64,000 bases of DNA, from assembly GCF_028598555.1 (NCBI RefSeq), contig NZ_JAQRFN010000013.1, positions 50,283-114,282 on the forward strand. The letters are read 5' to 3'. Source of the DNA: Xenorhabdus anantnagensis (GTDB lineage Bacteria; Pseudomonadota; Gammaproteobacteria; Enterobacterales; Enterobacteriaceae). Below the pieces are notes generated by a model that did not search any database, was not told the origin of the DNA, and saw only the letters and a program-made list of their open reading frames with translations. Below, one piece after another: positions 1-10,412 of the stretch. The translations under genes were made by a program, and so were the position numbers. Numbering within the stretch: position 1 is the first letter of the stretch; every line of letters starts with the position of its first letter.

Positions 1-227
1 TGCAAGTTAAGCGTTTTCATAATGACTTTTGGAATGCTGATAATGTTAGCTCTGCCAGTTTGACTAATAACAACAGCAGTCATTTCTATCTTTCTTTCTG
101 TTTAAATAAAAATAAAACCTTTCTCTGATTTCTACTACACTATGGGACTAGGCCATAAACACCATAAAGACGTATTTATGGTGATTTGCTAAAATTCGAT
201 CTCACTGATTCTGGCAAACATGGCAAG

Positions 228-317
228 GTGTTCCCCGTAAATACGGGGATAAACCGTTATTATTTTCACTTGTATGGATTATCTATTTATGCTCCCCGTA
301 GTTACGGGGATAAATAC
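228..317 (+). CRISPR. Two-repeat CRISPR relic, type I-E
   Basis: The stretch 228-256 matches the 29-bp repeat of the main array except for two bases in the middle (CCGTAAATACGG instead of CCGTAGGTACGG). A second, more worn copy sits at 289-317. They enclose one 32-bp spacer (257-288), exactly the spacer length of the main array, and have the same orientation. No further copy is visible one period (61 bp) to either side. The remaining bases from 1 to 547 are AT-rich and show nothing else I can name. Confidence 0.85.
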
Positions 318-547
318 CATTTGAATAACAAATTTATACACTATAGCAATTTGGATGATACTACTCTTACTTTTACAAGTTATTTTTCTTTTTTATTATT
401 CATTGAAGTTATTTTTTTCTTTCTTGTTGCTTATAAAAGTTATTCTTTTCTTTTGTCTGTAAATTGATGTCATAAGTTGACATCCAGTGAACACCGTCTA
501 CCATTATTACAATAATCGAACAGAAAATTTTTTATGAGAGGTCAGTT

Positions 548-799
548 ATGCCACGCTATCCAGCCGAATTTAAACGTGCTATCCAAGAAAAAATCATATC
601 ACCTCGTAGCGTTAGTATTTCTCTCCTAGCTAAAACGCTGGGAATTTCTAAAAATACTTTATATAGATGGCTCAGAGAGGCTATGGAAATGACAAATAAA
701 TGCCCAGGAGAAAAAATTAAACTTCTAGAACAAACAATGTCACCAAAATCCACTCAGAAATTATTACAAGTCACTATAACGACAGTAATTAAAATTTAA
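548..799 (+). pseudogene. Transposase OrfA-like HTH fragment
   Basis: The 83-residue product begins MPRYPAEFKRAIQEK and contains a helix-turn-helix (residues about 20-45, LAKTLGISKNTLYRWLREA) of the kind found at the start of IS3-type OrfA transposase proteins. After about residue 60 the resemblance ends and no catalytic OrfB frame follows, so I read it as a remnant. A Shine-Dalgarno-like GAGAGG lies just upstream of the ATG. It separates the CRISPR relic from the cas operon. Family assignment is by motif impression only; an unrelated small DNA-binding protein is possible. Confidence 0.5.
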
Positions 800-983
800 A
801 TCGTAACGCTATAGGACTTTCGTGCTTCTTCACATAACTTTAAATGTGATCAATATTCCATATAAGGAAAATACTAATGAGAGCACAATATAAAATAGGG
901 TAATTTATCCAAATCTGTTGTTAACGTGAAATATTTAACTGCCATTTTAATTAGAGAGCTATTTTTTCAATCAGGAAAACACT

Positions 984-1424
984 TTGATCACCAACACTAC
1001 AACAGAAACAACTTACTGGAATCGCATGGTGCCGGAGCTCACTGTGACTGATTTCCCTGCTTCACTCGATTTCTATCAGCGAATATTGGGTTTCAAAATA
1101 TTAATTCAGCGAAAATATCCTGATTTTGTTTACTTGGGCTTAGGTGAAGCACAATTAATGCTGGAGGCATTTCATAACAGTGGCTGGAATACCGGAGAAC
1201 TCAGTAAGCCTTTAGGCCGTGGAATTAATTTTCAAATTGAAGTGGATGATGTCACCCCAATTCTGGAAAATCTGAAAATTAACAAAATCGAGCTTTATCG
1301 CCCACTGAAAGATAATTATTACAAAATAGGTGATACCCAAGCCTGCCAGAGAGAATTCCTTGTTCAAGACCCAGATGGTTATTTACTCAGGTTCAGTCAA
1401 TATATCGAACACAAACAAGATTAA
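984..1424 (+). CDS. VOC-superfamily protein (bleomycin-resistance-like)
   Basis: A 146-residue protein of the glyoxalase/bleomycin-resistance/dioxygenase fold. The N-terminal half reads VPELTVTDFPASLDFYQRILGF, and the second beta-alpha unit ends REFLVQDPDGYLLRFSQYI, the usual closing motif. I place the start at the TTG at 984 because CAGGAAAA lies about 7 bases upstream; an in-frame ATG at 1026 would give a shorter protein starting MVPELTV. Relatives bind bleomycin-type drugs or small metabolites, but the ligand cannot be read from the sequence. It precedes cas3 by 52 bp on the same strand, and a link to CRISPR function is not implied. Confidence 0.8.
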   Translation: MITNTTTETTYWNRMVPELTVTDFPASLDFYQRILGFKILIQRKYPDFVYLGLGEAQLMLEAFHNSGWNTGELSKPLGRGINFQIEVDDVTPILENLKINKIELYRPLKDNYYKIGDTQACQREFLVQDPDGYLLRFSQYIEHKQD

Positions 1425-1476
1425 TGGTATTTCTTTAATGAGGCTCGACTGAAATCTTATTTCACCGTGAAAAAAC

Positions 1477-4224
1477 ATGCCTGAGTTAATAAATAATTTT
1501 GCTTACCTCACTCAATATTGGGGAAAAGCCAAAAAGAATCCATATTCTGGTGAAAATTATCACCTGCTGGCCTATCACTGTCTGGATGTTGCCGCTGTAG
1601 GCCAATTATTATTGGCTCCACACAAAAAAATCACTCAAGATCTCGCGGACTTTTTAGATCTATCACCAGAATCATTACAAAACCTGTTTTCATTCTTTTT
1701 GGTTCTGCATGATATCGGCAAATTTGCCTCCGCATTTCAGCAATTATATTCACCAGAAGATACCATTCTGATTAAACCTAATCAGCTTAAACCCTACGAT
1801 TCCAGAAATTTCAGGCATGATCAGCTAGGATTATTTTTCTGGAAGAAAATTCAGGGCGATGTACTGTTTGCATTAGTGGGAAACGATAATCTGCAATTCA
1901 GGGAAAAAGACCGTGCTCAGGATACTTTGATGGTATTAATGCAATGTATGCTCGGTCATCACGGTAAACCCATTGATGATGGTAGCTGGAAAGCGATTGT
2001 TGATTTTACCGAACCCCAAAATATTGATGATGCAACAGCATTTACCCATGAGCTACTTAAACTTTTTCAACCTCATCTGCCACTGGAAAAATTACTGTCA
2101 AAAGAGTGGCACCACCGCCTGAAACAAGTGAGCTGGCAGCTTGCTGGTATTGTGGTGCTGGCAGATTGGATAGGCTCTGACAGTTATCACTTCCGTTATC
2201 AGACCAAAGCTTTTGCACTGGCAGAATATTGGCAGCTTACCCAAAAACAAGCTCAAATTGCCCTGAATGACATTGATATCCACAACACGCCGATAATATC
2301 GCCATACACCTCTATCCAAGAGTATTACCATTTCGCTCCCACCCCATTGCAGAAATGGGCTGAGGAAGTCCCGATTGATGATTCCCCACAACTTTTTATT
2401 CTGGAAGATGTCACTGGTGCGGGCAAAACAGAAGCCGCCCTTGCCCTGACTCATCGCTTAATGCAGGCCGGCGCTGCGGACGGCTTCTATTTTGGCCTGC
2501 CGACAATGGCAACATCCAACGCCATGTTTGGCCGGATCGCCAAACACTACCTTCAAATGTTCGATACAAAAAACGGCAAACCACCCAGTCTCGTTCTCGC
2601 TCATGGCGCACGTGAGATGAATGATAATTTCCAAGACATCATCCTGACCTCAGAACACAACGACAGTGATTACACCAGAGACGATACCACCGCAACAGCG
2701 CAGTGCCATCAATGGCTGGCTGACTCTAACAAAAAGGCTTTATTGGCATCAGTTGGCGTAGGCACTATCGATCAGGCATTGCTTGCGGTTTTGCCGAGAA
2801 AATACCAGTCACTCCGGTTGATCGGGTTAAATCGCAAGGTATTGATCTTTGATGAGGTACACGCCGCAGATGACTACATGTTTGCGTTGCTGGAAAGTCT
2901 GCTGAGCCTGCACCTGCATCAAGGGGGTTCCGTGGTATTACTGACCGCCACACTCTCTTTAAAACAGCGCCAACGGCTAGTGGATATCTGGTTATCCGCC
3001 AGAGGAATACCTCCACAGAAATTGCAGGAAACGGCCTTTCCATTGGCAACTCAGGTCACATTAAATCCAGAAAACCCGCTGATTGAAACGCCCTTGCGCA
3101 GTCGCGCGGATGTCAGCCGTTCCGTCACAGTGAAAACAGTGAACCATCTGGATGAATGTGTGCAAATCGCCCTGAACGCGGCTCAAAATGGGCAATGTGT
3201 GGTTTGGGTTCGCAACTCTGTGGATGATGCACTGCAAGCCTTCCGGCTTATTCAGTCACAAATGGAGCAGCCGGAAAAATGCCTGCTATTCCACAGCCGC
3301 TTTATTTTGCATGACCGCAAAACGATCGAAAACCGTGTACTGGATATATTTGGCAAAAAAAGTACACAAGAGAAACGACAAGGAACGATCCTGATTACAA
3401 CGCAAGTTTTTCAGGAAAGCCTTGATGCAGATACCGATGTGATGATCTCCGATATTTGCCCAATCGATGATTTGATCCAGCGGGTTGGTCGTCTACACCG
3501 CCATACCCGCGATGCAAATGGAAAATATCAGAAAAGCATTGCCGACAATCGCACTGCTCCTGAGTTATATCTCCATGCGCCAGAATGGGACGATCAACCT
3601 AAAACTGATTGGCTGAGCAAAGATTTCCGCAATACCCAATATGTTTACTGTTCAGGTGGGCGTTTATGGCTTGGCCTGCGCGAACTGCGACGCTTGGGAG
3701 CCATTCGTATGCCAGCCGAGGCCCGAACTTTGATTGAAGCGGTTTACGGTGAAGATGCGGATGAACAAATCCCCGATACACTCAGAGCCAAAGATAATGA
3801 AGCGATAGCTGAAGGGCGTAGCAAAGACGCCATCGCACGATCGCAGGCCCTGCAATGGCAGCGCTATGAATATAGTAAACGCAGTGCTGGCGGCTGGTAT
3901 GACGATGACAGAGATATCAATACCCGACTTAGCGACATTGAAACGGTAAGCGTACTGCTGGTCAAACTGACCGAAAACGGTGAGCTGATACCGTGGATAA
4001 ATGATGAAAAATTCCCCGTTCAACTCAGTACCGTCAAAATCTCAAAAAACAAATTTGCCGATAAGTTGCAACCTGTACCGGAATCTCTTTCTCAGGCAGT
4101 GGAACGGTTACAGGAAAAATTCAAAGCCGTCAAATACCTGCAAATCTGGCTGCCTGAGCTTGACCCCAATTTTACTTACGATCCCAACATGGGTTTTTAT
4201 GAACCCCCTAAGCAGGAGGCGTGA
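1477..4224 (+). CDS. cas3: CRISPR-associated nuclease-helicase Cas3 (type I-E)
   Basis: Cas3 is recruited by Cascade to unwind and degrade target DNA. The 915-residue protein has an N-terminal HD nuclease domain (H78-D79 in VLHDIGKFA, HH at 161-162, D230 in VLADWIGSD). An SF2 helicase core follows: Walker A TGAGKT at 313-318, DEVH at 459-462, TAT at 490-492, and a motif VI-like QRVGRLHRH further on. All key residues are present and the length is normal. It heads the cas operon, with its stop codon overlapping the cas8e start. No strong Shine-Dalgarno is seen before the ATG; GTGAAA is the nearest. Confidence 0.97.
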   Translation: MPELINNFAYLTQYWGKAKKNPYSGENYHLLAYHCLDVAAVGQLLLAPHKKITQDLADFLDLSPESLQNLFSFFLVLHDIGKFASAFQQLYSPEDTILIKPNQLKPYDSRNFRHDQLGLFFWKKIQGDVLFALVGNDNLQFREKDRAQDTLMVLMQCMLGHHGKPIDDGSWKAIVDFTEPQNIDDATAFTHELLKLFQPHLPLEKLLSKEWHHRLKQVSWQLAGIVVLADWIGSDSYHFRYQTKAFALAEYWQLTQKQAQIALNDIDIHNTPIISPYTSIQEYYHFAPTPLQKWAEEVPIDDSPQLFILEDVTGAGKTEAALALTHRLMQAGAADGFYFGLPTMATSNAMFGRIAKHYLQMFDTKNGKPPSLVLAHGAREMNDNFQDIILTSEHNDSDYTRDDTTATAQCHQWLADSNKKALLASVGVGTIDQALLAVLPRKYQSLRLIGLNRKVLIFDEVHAADDYMFALLESLLSLHLHQGGSVVLLTATLSLKQRQRLVDIWLSARGIPPQKLQETAFPLATQVTLNPENPLIETPLRSRADVSRSVTVKTVNHLDECVQIALNAAQNGQCVVWVRNSVDDALQAFRLIQSQMEQPEKCLLFHSRFILHDRKTIENRVLDIFGKKSTQEKRQGTILITTQVFQESLDADTDVMISDICPIDDLIQRVGRLHRHTRDANGKYQKSIADNRTAPELYLHAPEWDDQPKTDWLSKDFRNTQYVYCSGGRLWLGLRELRRLGAIRMPAEARTLIEAVYGEDADEQIPDTLRAKDNEAIAEGRSKDAIARSQALQWQRYEYSKRSAGGWYDDDRDINTRLSDIETVSVLLVKLTENGELIPWINDEKFPVQLSTVKISKNKFADKLQPVPESLSQAVERLQEKFKAVKYLQIWLPELDPNFTYDPNMGFYEPPKQEA

Positions 4225-5840
4225 TGAATCTCGTTAAAGACGCATGGCTGACTTTTAGAATGAAAAATGGCAGTGAGGAAAAACTGCCGCTGGCGGCAAT
4301 CTGCGATCCCGCCGTGATGGATTTTTCCCTGCCACGGGCAGATTTTCAGGGGGCGGCTTACCAACTGGCAATTGGCTTGCTGCAAACAGTTTTTGCTCCC
4401 GAAGATAAATACGAGTGGCATGAATTTTATGAACAAGCTCCCACACAAGCAGATTTGCAGACCGCCTTTAATCGTGTGGAACATGCTTTTAATCTGACAG
4501 GAGATGGCCCACTGTTTATGCAGGATTTTGATTCACTGGATGGAGCAAAATCAACGGAGATCTCAGGATTACTGATCGAAGCACCGGGAGCAAATACACT
4601 TAAACTAAATACTGACCACTTCATCAAACGCGGTCAATGTGAAGTGATTTCTCCTGAAATGGCCGCCATTGCCTTATTCACATTACAGATTAATGCCCCT
4701 GCCGGTGGTGTCGGGCATCGTGTCGGGTTACGGGGCGGCGGCCCACTGACAACATTAATTCAGCCACAAGAATTGGGCGCTTCGCTATGGCAAAAACTTT
4801 GGCTTAATGTCATTAATCGAGAACGTTGGTCTTACTCAGACCCTGATCTCAGTAGTTCAGATATTTTTCCGTGGCTGGGTAAAACCCATACCAGCCAAAA
4901 AGCAGGTACAGAAATCTACGCCCATAATGTCCATGAATTGCATATGTATTGGGCAATGCCACGGCGAATTCGTCTGGAAATGGACAATAAGCCAACCATT
5001 TGCCAATTAACGGGGCAGGCAACCAGTCAGTCGGTTTCTGGTTATCGCACTCAAAACTATGGCAACAATTACTCTGGCACGTGGAAACATCCCTTAACGC
5101 CTTATCGATGGAATCCAAAAAAACCAAATGAAGAACACCTTTCGGTCAAAGGACAGCCCGGTGGTATTACCTACAAGATCTGGGATAGCCTGACTTTTTC
5201 CGATAACGAATATGGTCAAGATGCCGCCCAAGTTGTCGAACATTTTAACCTGCTCAGTGATTATTTTGCGGATGAGCAGAGCGCCACTCCACGGTTATGG
5301 GTTTTTGGCTACGATATGGACAATATGAAAGCCCGTGGTTGGTATTCCACCACCTTGCCTCTGTTCTCCATGCCGATTGACAAAAAAGATGCCATTTTCC
5401 GGCGGGTCAAAACATTACAAAACCTTTCTGCCTACGCATTAACTCAGTGCCGTACCCAAATCAAAAGCGCATGGTTCAATCGTCCGAATGATGTCAAAGG
5501 CGACATGTCGTTTATTGACGCTGCTTTCTATCAACGTACCCAAGCCGCTTTCTTTAAGGCAGTACAGCAAATTGTCAGCAGTCAACCCAAGGCTTCTTCT
5601 TTATCCACGAAGGAAGCCGAAACTTGGCTCCATCAACTCAAAAACACCTGCTTTGATCTCTTTGATGAGTTCGTGCTGTCGGAAGAGACCGATCCCAAAC
5701 ATCTGCCTAAAAAAATTGAGGCACGGCAAATTCTGACCAAATGGCTGATGGTTTCCAAAGATATCAAATCATTTATGACAGAACACAAGATAGCAACCAA
5801 ATCATCTAAGAAACAGAAAAAGGAGGTTATTAATGAATAA
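4224..5840 (+). CDS. cas8e: Cascade large subunit Cas8e (CasA/Cse1)
   Basis: Large subunit of the type I-E Cascade complex, which reads the PAM and contacts Cas3. At 538 residues it is slightly longer than the roughly 500 of the E. coli protein. I chose the ATG at 4224, which overlaps the cas3 stop (TGATG) and lies four bases after AGGAGG (4214-4219); the GTG at 4221 is only one base from that site. Conserved stretches include the N-terminal FRMKNG/LPLAAICDP and the central PAGGVGHRVGLRGGGPL (residues about 154-170). The 3' end overlaps cse2 by 8 bp. Confidence 0.95.
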   Translation: MNLVKDAWLTFRMKNGSEEKLPLAAICDPAVMDFSLPRADFQGAAYQLAIGLLQTVFAPEDKYEWHEFYEQAPTQADLQTAFNRVEHAFNLTGDGPLFMQDFDSLDGAKSTEISGLLIEAPGANTLKLNTDHFIKRGQCEVISPEMAAIALFTLQINAPAGGVGHRVGLRGGGPLTTLIQPQELGASLWQKLWLNVINRERWSYSDPDLSSSDIFPWLGKTHTSQKAGTEIYAHNVHELHMYWAMPRRIRLEMDNKPTICQLTGQATSQSVSGYRTQNYGNNYSGTWKHPLTPYRWNPKKPNEEHLSVKGQPGGITYKIWDSLTFSDNEYGQDAAQVVEHFNLLSDYFADEQSATPRLWVFGYDMDNMKARGWYSTTLPLFSMPIDKKDAIFRRVKTLQNLSAYALTQCRTQIKSAWFNRPNDVKGDMSFIDAAFYQRTQAAFFKAVQQIVSSQPKASSLSTKEAETWLHQLKNTCFDLFDEFVLSEETDPKHLPKKIEARQILTKWLMVSKDIKSFMTEHKIATKSSKKQKKEVINE

Positions 5841-6513
5841 CCTGAGCGAAAGTCGCTTAATGCGCTGGTGGGAGAGCATGTTTTTATCCCCTTCGGCGTT
5901 GAAAGAAAAAAAAATCACCCCTGCACCAACGCTCTATAAAGCCGAATTAAAGCGTTGTCAGGATATTGACTCGGTGACGTTGGCCGAAGGTTTTCGGGCA
6001 CTATGGTTCAATTTACCCAAAGACGTTACCGGCATTACCGGAGAAAGCATTACTGAAGAAAGCATTACTGAAGAAAGCATTACTGAAAAAAGCATTACTG
6101 AAAAAAGCATTACTGAAAAAAGCACTACTGAAAAAAGCACGGCTGAAACAGAGATTACCGAAGAGACCAGACAGAAAAACATAATTCTGTGGGCGATGAT
6201 TGCCGTAACTCTGGTGTATGTAAAAACCAACACTACCACCAATCTGGCAACCGCTGCGGGCACTAAAACCGAAAATGACAAACCTATTGTCAGTACACAC
6301 CGCTTTACGCAGTTGCAAGCCGCCAGAACGCCTGAAGAATTCATCATTCGTTTGCGACGTATTTTGCAACAACTAAAAGGTCAGGTTTCCGTTCTATCCC
6401 TCGCCAGAGATATTGAACAGTGGATGAAGGAACACCACCAACCCAGACCGCGTCGGGCCAATAAACGCCTCAGCGTGCAATGGGCGATGGATTACTACAA
6501 AGCCGCTAGATAA
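5833..6513 (+). CDS. cse2: Cascade small subunit Cse2 (CasB) with a repeat insertion
   Basis: Small Cascade subunit, two copies of which line the R-loop. The N-terminal LMRWWESMF and the C-terminal RRANKRLSVQWAMDYYKAA fit the family and its position between cas8e and cas7e. At 226 residues it is much longer than the 160 or so of E. coli CasB. The excess is largely a low-complexity block at residues 67-111: nine units of five residues, typically SITEE or SITEK, encoded by a 15-bp tandem repeat (6031-6165). The frame is kept throughout, so I call it a gene rather than a pseudogene. The block probably forms a charged flexible loop between helices. Confidence 0.9.
   Translation: MNNLSESRLMRWWESMFLSPSALKEKKITPAPTLYKAELKRCQDIDSVTLAEGFRALWFNLPKDVTGITGESITEESITEESITEKSITEKSITEKSTTEKSTAETEITEETRQKNIILWAMIAVTLVYVKTNTTTNLATAAGTKTENDKPIVSTHRFTQLQAARTPEEFIIRLRRILQQLKGQVSVLSLARDIEQWMKEHHQPRPRRANKRLSVQWAMDYYKAAR
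6031..6165 (+). repeat. 15-bp coding minisatellite inside cse2
   Basis: Nine consecutive 15-bp units, consensus AGCATTACTGAAGAA or AGCATTACTGAAAAA. The middle units (6046-6120) are nearly identical, while the first (6031-6045) and the last three (6121-6165) have drifted. This gradient is typical of a repeat that expands by slippage in its middle. Confidence 0.95.
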
Positions 6514-6550
6514 TCATAATTTGCATAGCGTCTTATCTTGAATCGCTTTT

Positions 6551-6630
6551 TAACTCGAATGACTTTTTATTAACTCGAATAGCTTGTTATTAACTCGAAT
6601 AGTTTTTTGTCCACAAGTTTTTTGTCCACA
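6551..6630 (+). repeat. Tandem repeats in the cse2-cas7e gap
   Basis: Three 20-bp units beginning TAACTCGAAT start at 6551, 6571 and 6591. They are followed by two perfect 15-bp units, AGTTTTTTGTCCACA, at 6601-6615 and 6616-6630. The AAGGAA that serves cas7e follows directly (6630-6635). The other genes of this operon are packed to overlap or a few bases apart, so this 128-bp gap is unusual. Confidence 0.9.
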
Positions 6631-6641
6631 AGGAATTCCAA

Positions 6642-7679
6642 ATGAGCCAATTTATTCAGCTACATCTGTTAACGTCTTACCCGCCTGCCAACCTGAACCG
6701 TGATGATCTGGGACGTCCTAAGACCGCCAAAATGGGCGGGTTTGAGAGATTAAGGATCAGTTCCCAGAGTTTGAAACGCCACTGGCGAATCTCTGATCTG
6801 TTTCAGGAAGCTCTTGCTGACCATCTTGGTTTTCGTACCAAACGTTTTGGCTTTCAGGTTTACCAACGCTTGCTAAATGGGGGAGTAAAAGAGAAGCAAG
6901 CGACTGAATGGGCTGTCGCTATTGCAGAAGTCTTTGGCAAAAATAAAAAAGATGAACCGCTGGAAATTGAACAACTGGCACATATCAGCCCAACAGAAAA
7001 AGAGGCAACCTTTGCACTGGCTGACAAACTTATTGCGGAAAATCGCGCACCCAAAAAAGAAGAGTTACAGCTACTGAGCACAGCAAAAACGGCCGTGGAT
7101 ATTGCACTGTTCGGTCGTATGCTGGCTTCCAGCCCAGCTTACAGTATTGAAGCAGCCTGTCAGGTTGCCCATGCCATCAGCGTCCACAGTGTTACCGTGG
7201 AAGATGATTACTTTACCGCAGTGGACGACCTCAATAACGGTAAAAGTGATTCAGGTTCAGCCCATATTGGCGAAACCGGCTTTGCGGCTGCCCTGTTTTA
7301 CAGCTATATCTGCATCAATAAATCTTTATTGATAGAAACGCTGGCAGGCAATGAAGCACTGGCAAATAAAGCCATTGCCGCCCTGACAGAAGCCGCCGTT
7401 AAAATCTCCCCATCCGGCAAACAAAATAGCTTCGGTTCCCGCGCTTATGCCAGTTATGTGATGGCAGAAAAAGGCGAATATCAGCCCCGTTCACTGTCTG
7501 TCGCGTTTTTAAAGCCCGTTGACGGAGAAGATCAGGCAACCGACGCCATCACAGCATTGGAAAAACAGGTGAAAAACTTCGATAACGTTTATGGCACTTG
7601 CGCTGATACACGCTATAGCATCAATGCCGTCACTGGCGAAGGTAGTTTTGTCGAGTTGGTTCAGTTCGTGACTGAGTAA
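6642..7679 (+). CDS. cas7e: Cascade backbone subunit Cas7e (CasC/Cse4)
   Basis: Backbone protein of Cascade, six copies of which wrap the crRNA. The 345-residue product starts MSQFIQLHLLTSYPPANLNRDD and contains the conserved LRISSQSLKRHWR (residues about 37-49), as in E. coli CasC (about 363 residues). Start ATG at 6642 with AAGGAA about seven bases upstream. It follows a repeat-filled gap after cse2 and precedes cas5e by 12 bp. Nothing is missing. Confidence 0.96.
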   Translation: MSQFIQLHLLTSYPPANLNRDDLGRPKTAKMGGFERLRISSQSLKRHWRISDLFQEALADHLGFRTKRFGFQVYQRLLNGGVKEKQATEWAVAIAEVFGKNKKDEPLEIEQLAHISPTEKEATFALADKLIAENRAPKKEELQLLSTAKTAVDIALFGRMLASSPAYSIEAACQVAHAISVHSVTVEDDYFTAVDDLNNGKSDSGSAHIGETGFAAALFYSYICINKSLLIETLAGNEALANKAIAALTEAAVKISPSGKQNSFGSRAYASYVMAEKGEYQPRSLSVAFLKPVDGEDQATDAITALEKQVKNFDNVYGTCADTRYSINAVTGEGSFVELVQFVTE

Positions 7680-7691
7680 AAAGGAGCCGAT

Positions 7692-8453
7692 ATGAAGACT
7701 TACTTGGTCTTTCGCTTATACGGCGCGTTAGCCAGTTGGGGTGTTGACGCGGTCGGGGAAAACCGGCCAACAAGCATTTATCCCACCCGTTCAGCTATCT
7801 TGGGGCTATTGGGCGCTGCGCTGGGTATCCGGCGTGATGATGAGACACAGCTTGCTGCGTTGCAGCAGAGTGTTAAAGTCGCCATCAAACAGAGCGTTGC
7901 TGGCTCATTGATGCGGGATTACCATACTTCTCAGGTTCCCTCTCAAGAGAAAAAACGGACTCACCTGACGCGCAAAAGTGAGTTAAGTGATAAATCTAAA
8001 TTAAACACCATACTGTCTTCGCGGGATTACCGTGCTGATGGCTTGTGGATTATCGCCATTTCATTAACAGAACAAGCCAGTTTCACGCTTTCCGCCTTGC
8101 ACGACGCGCTGGTAAAACCGGTCTTTACGCTGAGCCTTGGACGAAAATCCTGTCCTTTGGCACTTCCGATGATGCCGCAACTGGCAGAATATCCGTCACT
8201 AAAAACAGCCCTTGATACGCCTTTTCCGCCCTTAACCCAATCAGAGAAAGCTGATCGCTATCGGTTAAGCAGTTATGGCTATGATGTAGTGAGCTACTTT
8301 TGGGAGGGAGATAAAGGCGAGATTGATATTCCTGATACCGCAGTATTGACCAGCCAGCTCTGGGATGAACCATTATCACGCCGCCGCTGGCAGTTTACAC
8401 AACGCACGATGCACCAGATATCGATAACGGAGGGAACACATGTATCTGTCTAA
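7692..8453 (+). CDS. cas5e: Cascade subunit Cas5e (CasD)
   Basis: Cas5e caps the 5' handle of the crRNA at the base of Cascade. The 253-residue RAMP protein begins MKTYLVFRLYGALASWG, with the characteristic SWG followed by GENRPTSIYPTRSAILGLLGAALG (positions about 22-45). The ATG at 7692 follows AAGGAG closely. Its 3' end overlaps cas6e by 14 bp, suggesting translational coupling. Length is slightly above the roughly 224 of E. coli CasD. Confidence 0.95.
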   Translation: MKTYLVFRLYGALASWGVDAVGENRPTSIYPTRSAILGLLGAALGIRRDDETQLAALQQSVKVAIKQSVAGSLMRDYHTSQVPSQEKKRTHLTRKSELSDKSKLNTILSSRDYRADGLWIIAISLTEQASFTLSALHDALVKPVFTLSLGRKSCPLALPMMPQLAEYPSLKTALDTPFPPLTQSEKADRYRLSSYGYDVVSYFWEGDKGEIDIPDTAVLTSQLWDEPLSRRRWQFTQRTMHQISITEGTHVSV

Positions 8454-9113
8454 AGTCACTTTGCGACCTTCTGTTTATCATATACAAGCACCGTCACGAC
8501 AGACGAAAAACGATGTCTATTCTTCCCACCAGCTCTTGTGGCAACTGTTTACAGAACAACAAGAGCGCAATTTCCTTTTCAGGGAAGAGAGAAATTTAAA
8601 TGGCAGACCTGAATTTTTTGTGTTGTCCACCACCACACCGATCATCAATTCCCCACGGTTTCAGATCCAGACCAAGCCTTTTGCCCCTCAATTACATAAC
8701 GGGCAAAAACTGGCATTCAAACTCCGCATAAATCCCACTATTTGCCTGACGGATAAAGATTCACGCAAACAACAACGCCATGATGTTTTGATGCATGCCA
8801 AGCGTCAGGCGCAGGATTCTGGTATCGGTGCTGATGAGATTGAAACATTGATGATACAAGCTGCTCAAACTTGGATACAAGATGAGAAACGGCGGGCTAA
8901 TTGGGGTATCCGCTTCGATTTCACCCCAGATATTGAACGCTACACCCAACATCGCAGCTTCAAAGCTTCTGGTCAGAAAGTGGCATTTTCCAGCGTAGAT
9001 TATCAGGGCGTGCTTACCCTGTCAGATAGTGAGCTTTTTCTTGAGCAATACCGCAAAGGATTTGGCCGGGCAAAATCCTTTGGTTGTGGGTTAATGCTGA
9101 TAAGGGCACTGTA

Positions 9114-9114
<1 letters not shown>
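8440..9114 (+). CDS. cas6e: crRNA endoribonuclease Cas6e (CasE)
   Basis: Cas6e cuts the array transcript within each repeat hairpin and stays bound to the 3' end of the mature crRNA. The 224-residue protein starts MYLSKVTL like E. coli CasE. It has YSSHQLLWQLF with His30 matching the catalytic histidine region, and ends with the glycine-rich loop GFGRAKSFGCGLMLI. The repeats processed by it lie at 10413-11845. Its stop TAA overlaps the cas1 ATG by one base. Confidence 0.95.
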
Positions 9115-10330
<1,216 letters not shown>

Positions 10331-10412
10331 TTTGGCGGAGTTAAAAGGCGATTAAAATGGTAGAATTTTTCCTGTTAATAAAGTTATTTTAAAACAGATG
10401 GTTATACTTAGC
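10331..10412 (+). promoter_or_regulatory. CRISPR leader
   Basis: AT-rich 82-bp stretch between cas2 and the first repeat, ending ...GTTATACTTAGC. Position and composition fit a type I-E leader carrying the array promoter and integration signals. I could not pick out a convincing IHF site by eye. The array's worn repeats lie at the opposite end, which supports this as the leader side. Confidence 0.7.

Noticed and set aside
5958..6372. Minus-strand frames antisense to the cse2 repeats (SNAFFSNAFFSNAFF pattern)
   Set aside because: They mirror the 15-bp repeat and have no independent support.
5833..6513. cse2 as a pseudogene because of its length and repeats
   Set aside because: The reading frame is open through all repeat units and both conserved ends are present.
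9084..9113. A longer Cas1 start at 9084
   Set aside because: It would add ten unrelated residues inside cas6e; the ATG at 9114 overlapping the cas6e stop fits the family.
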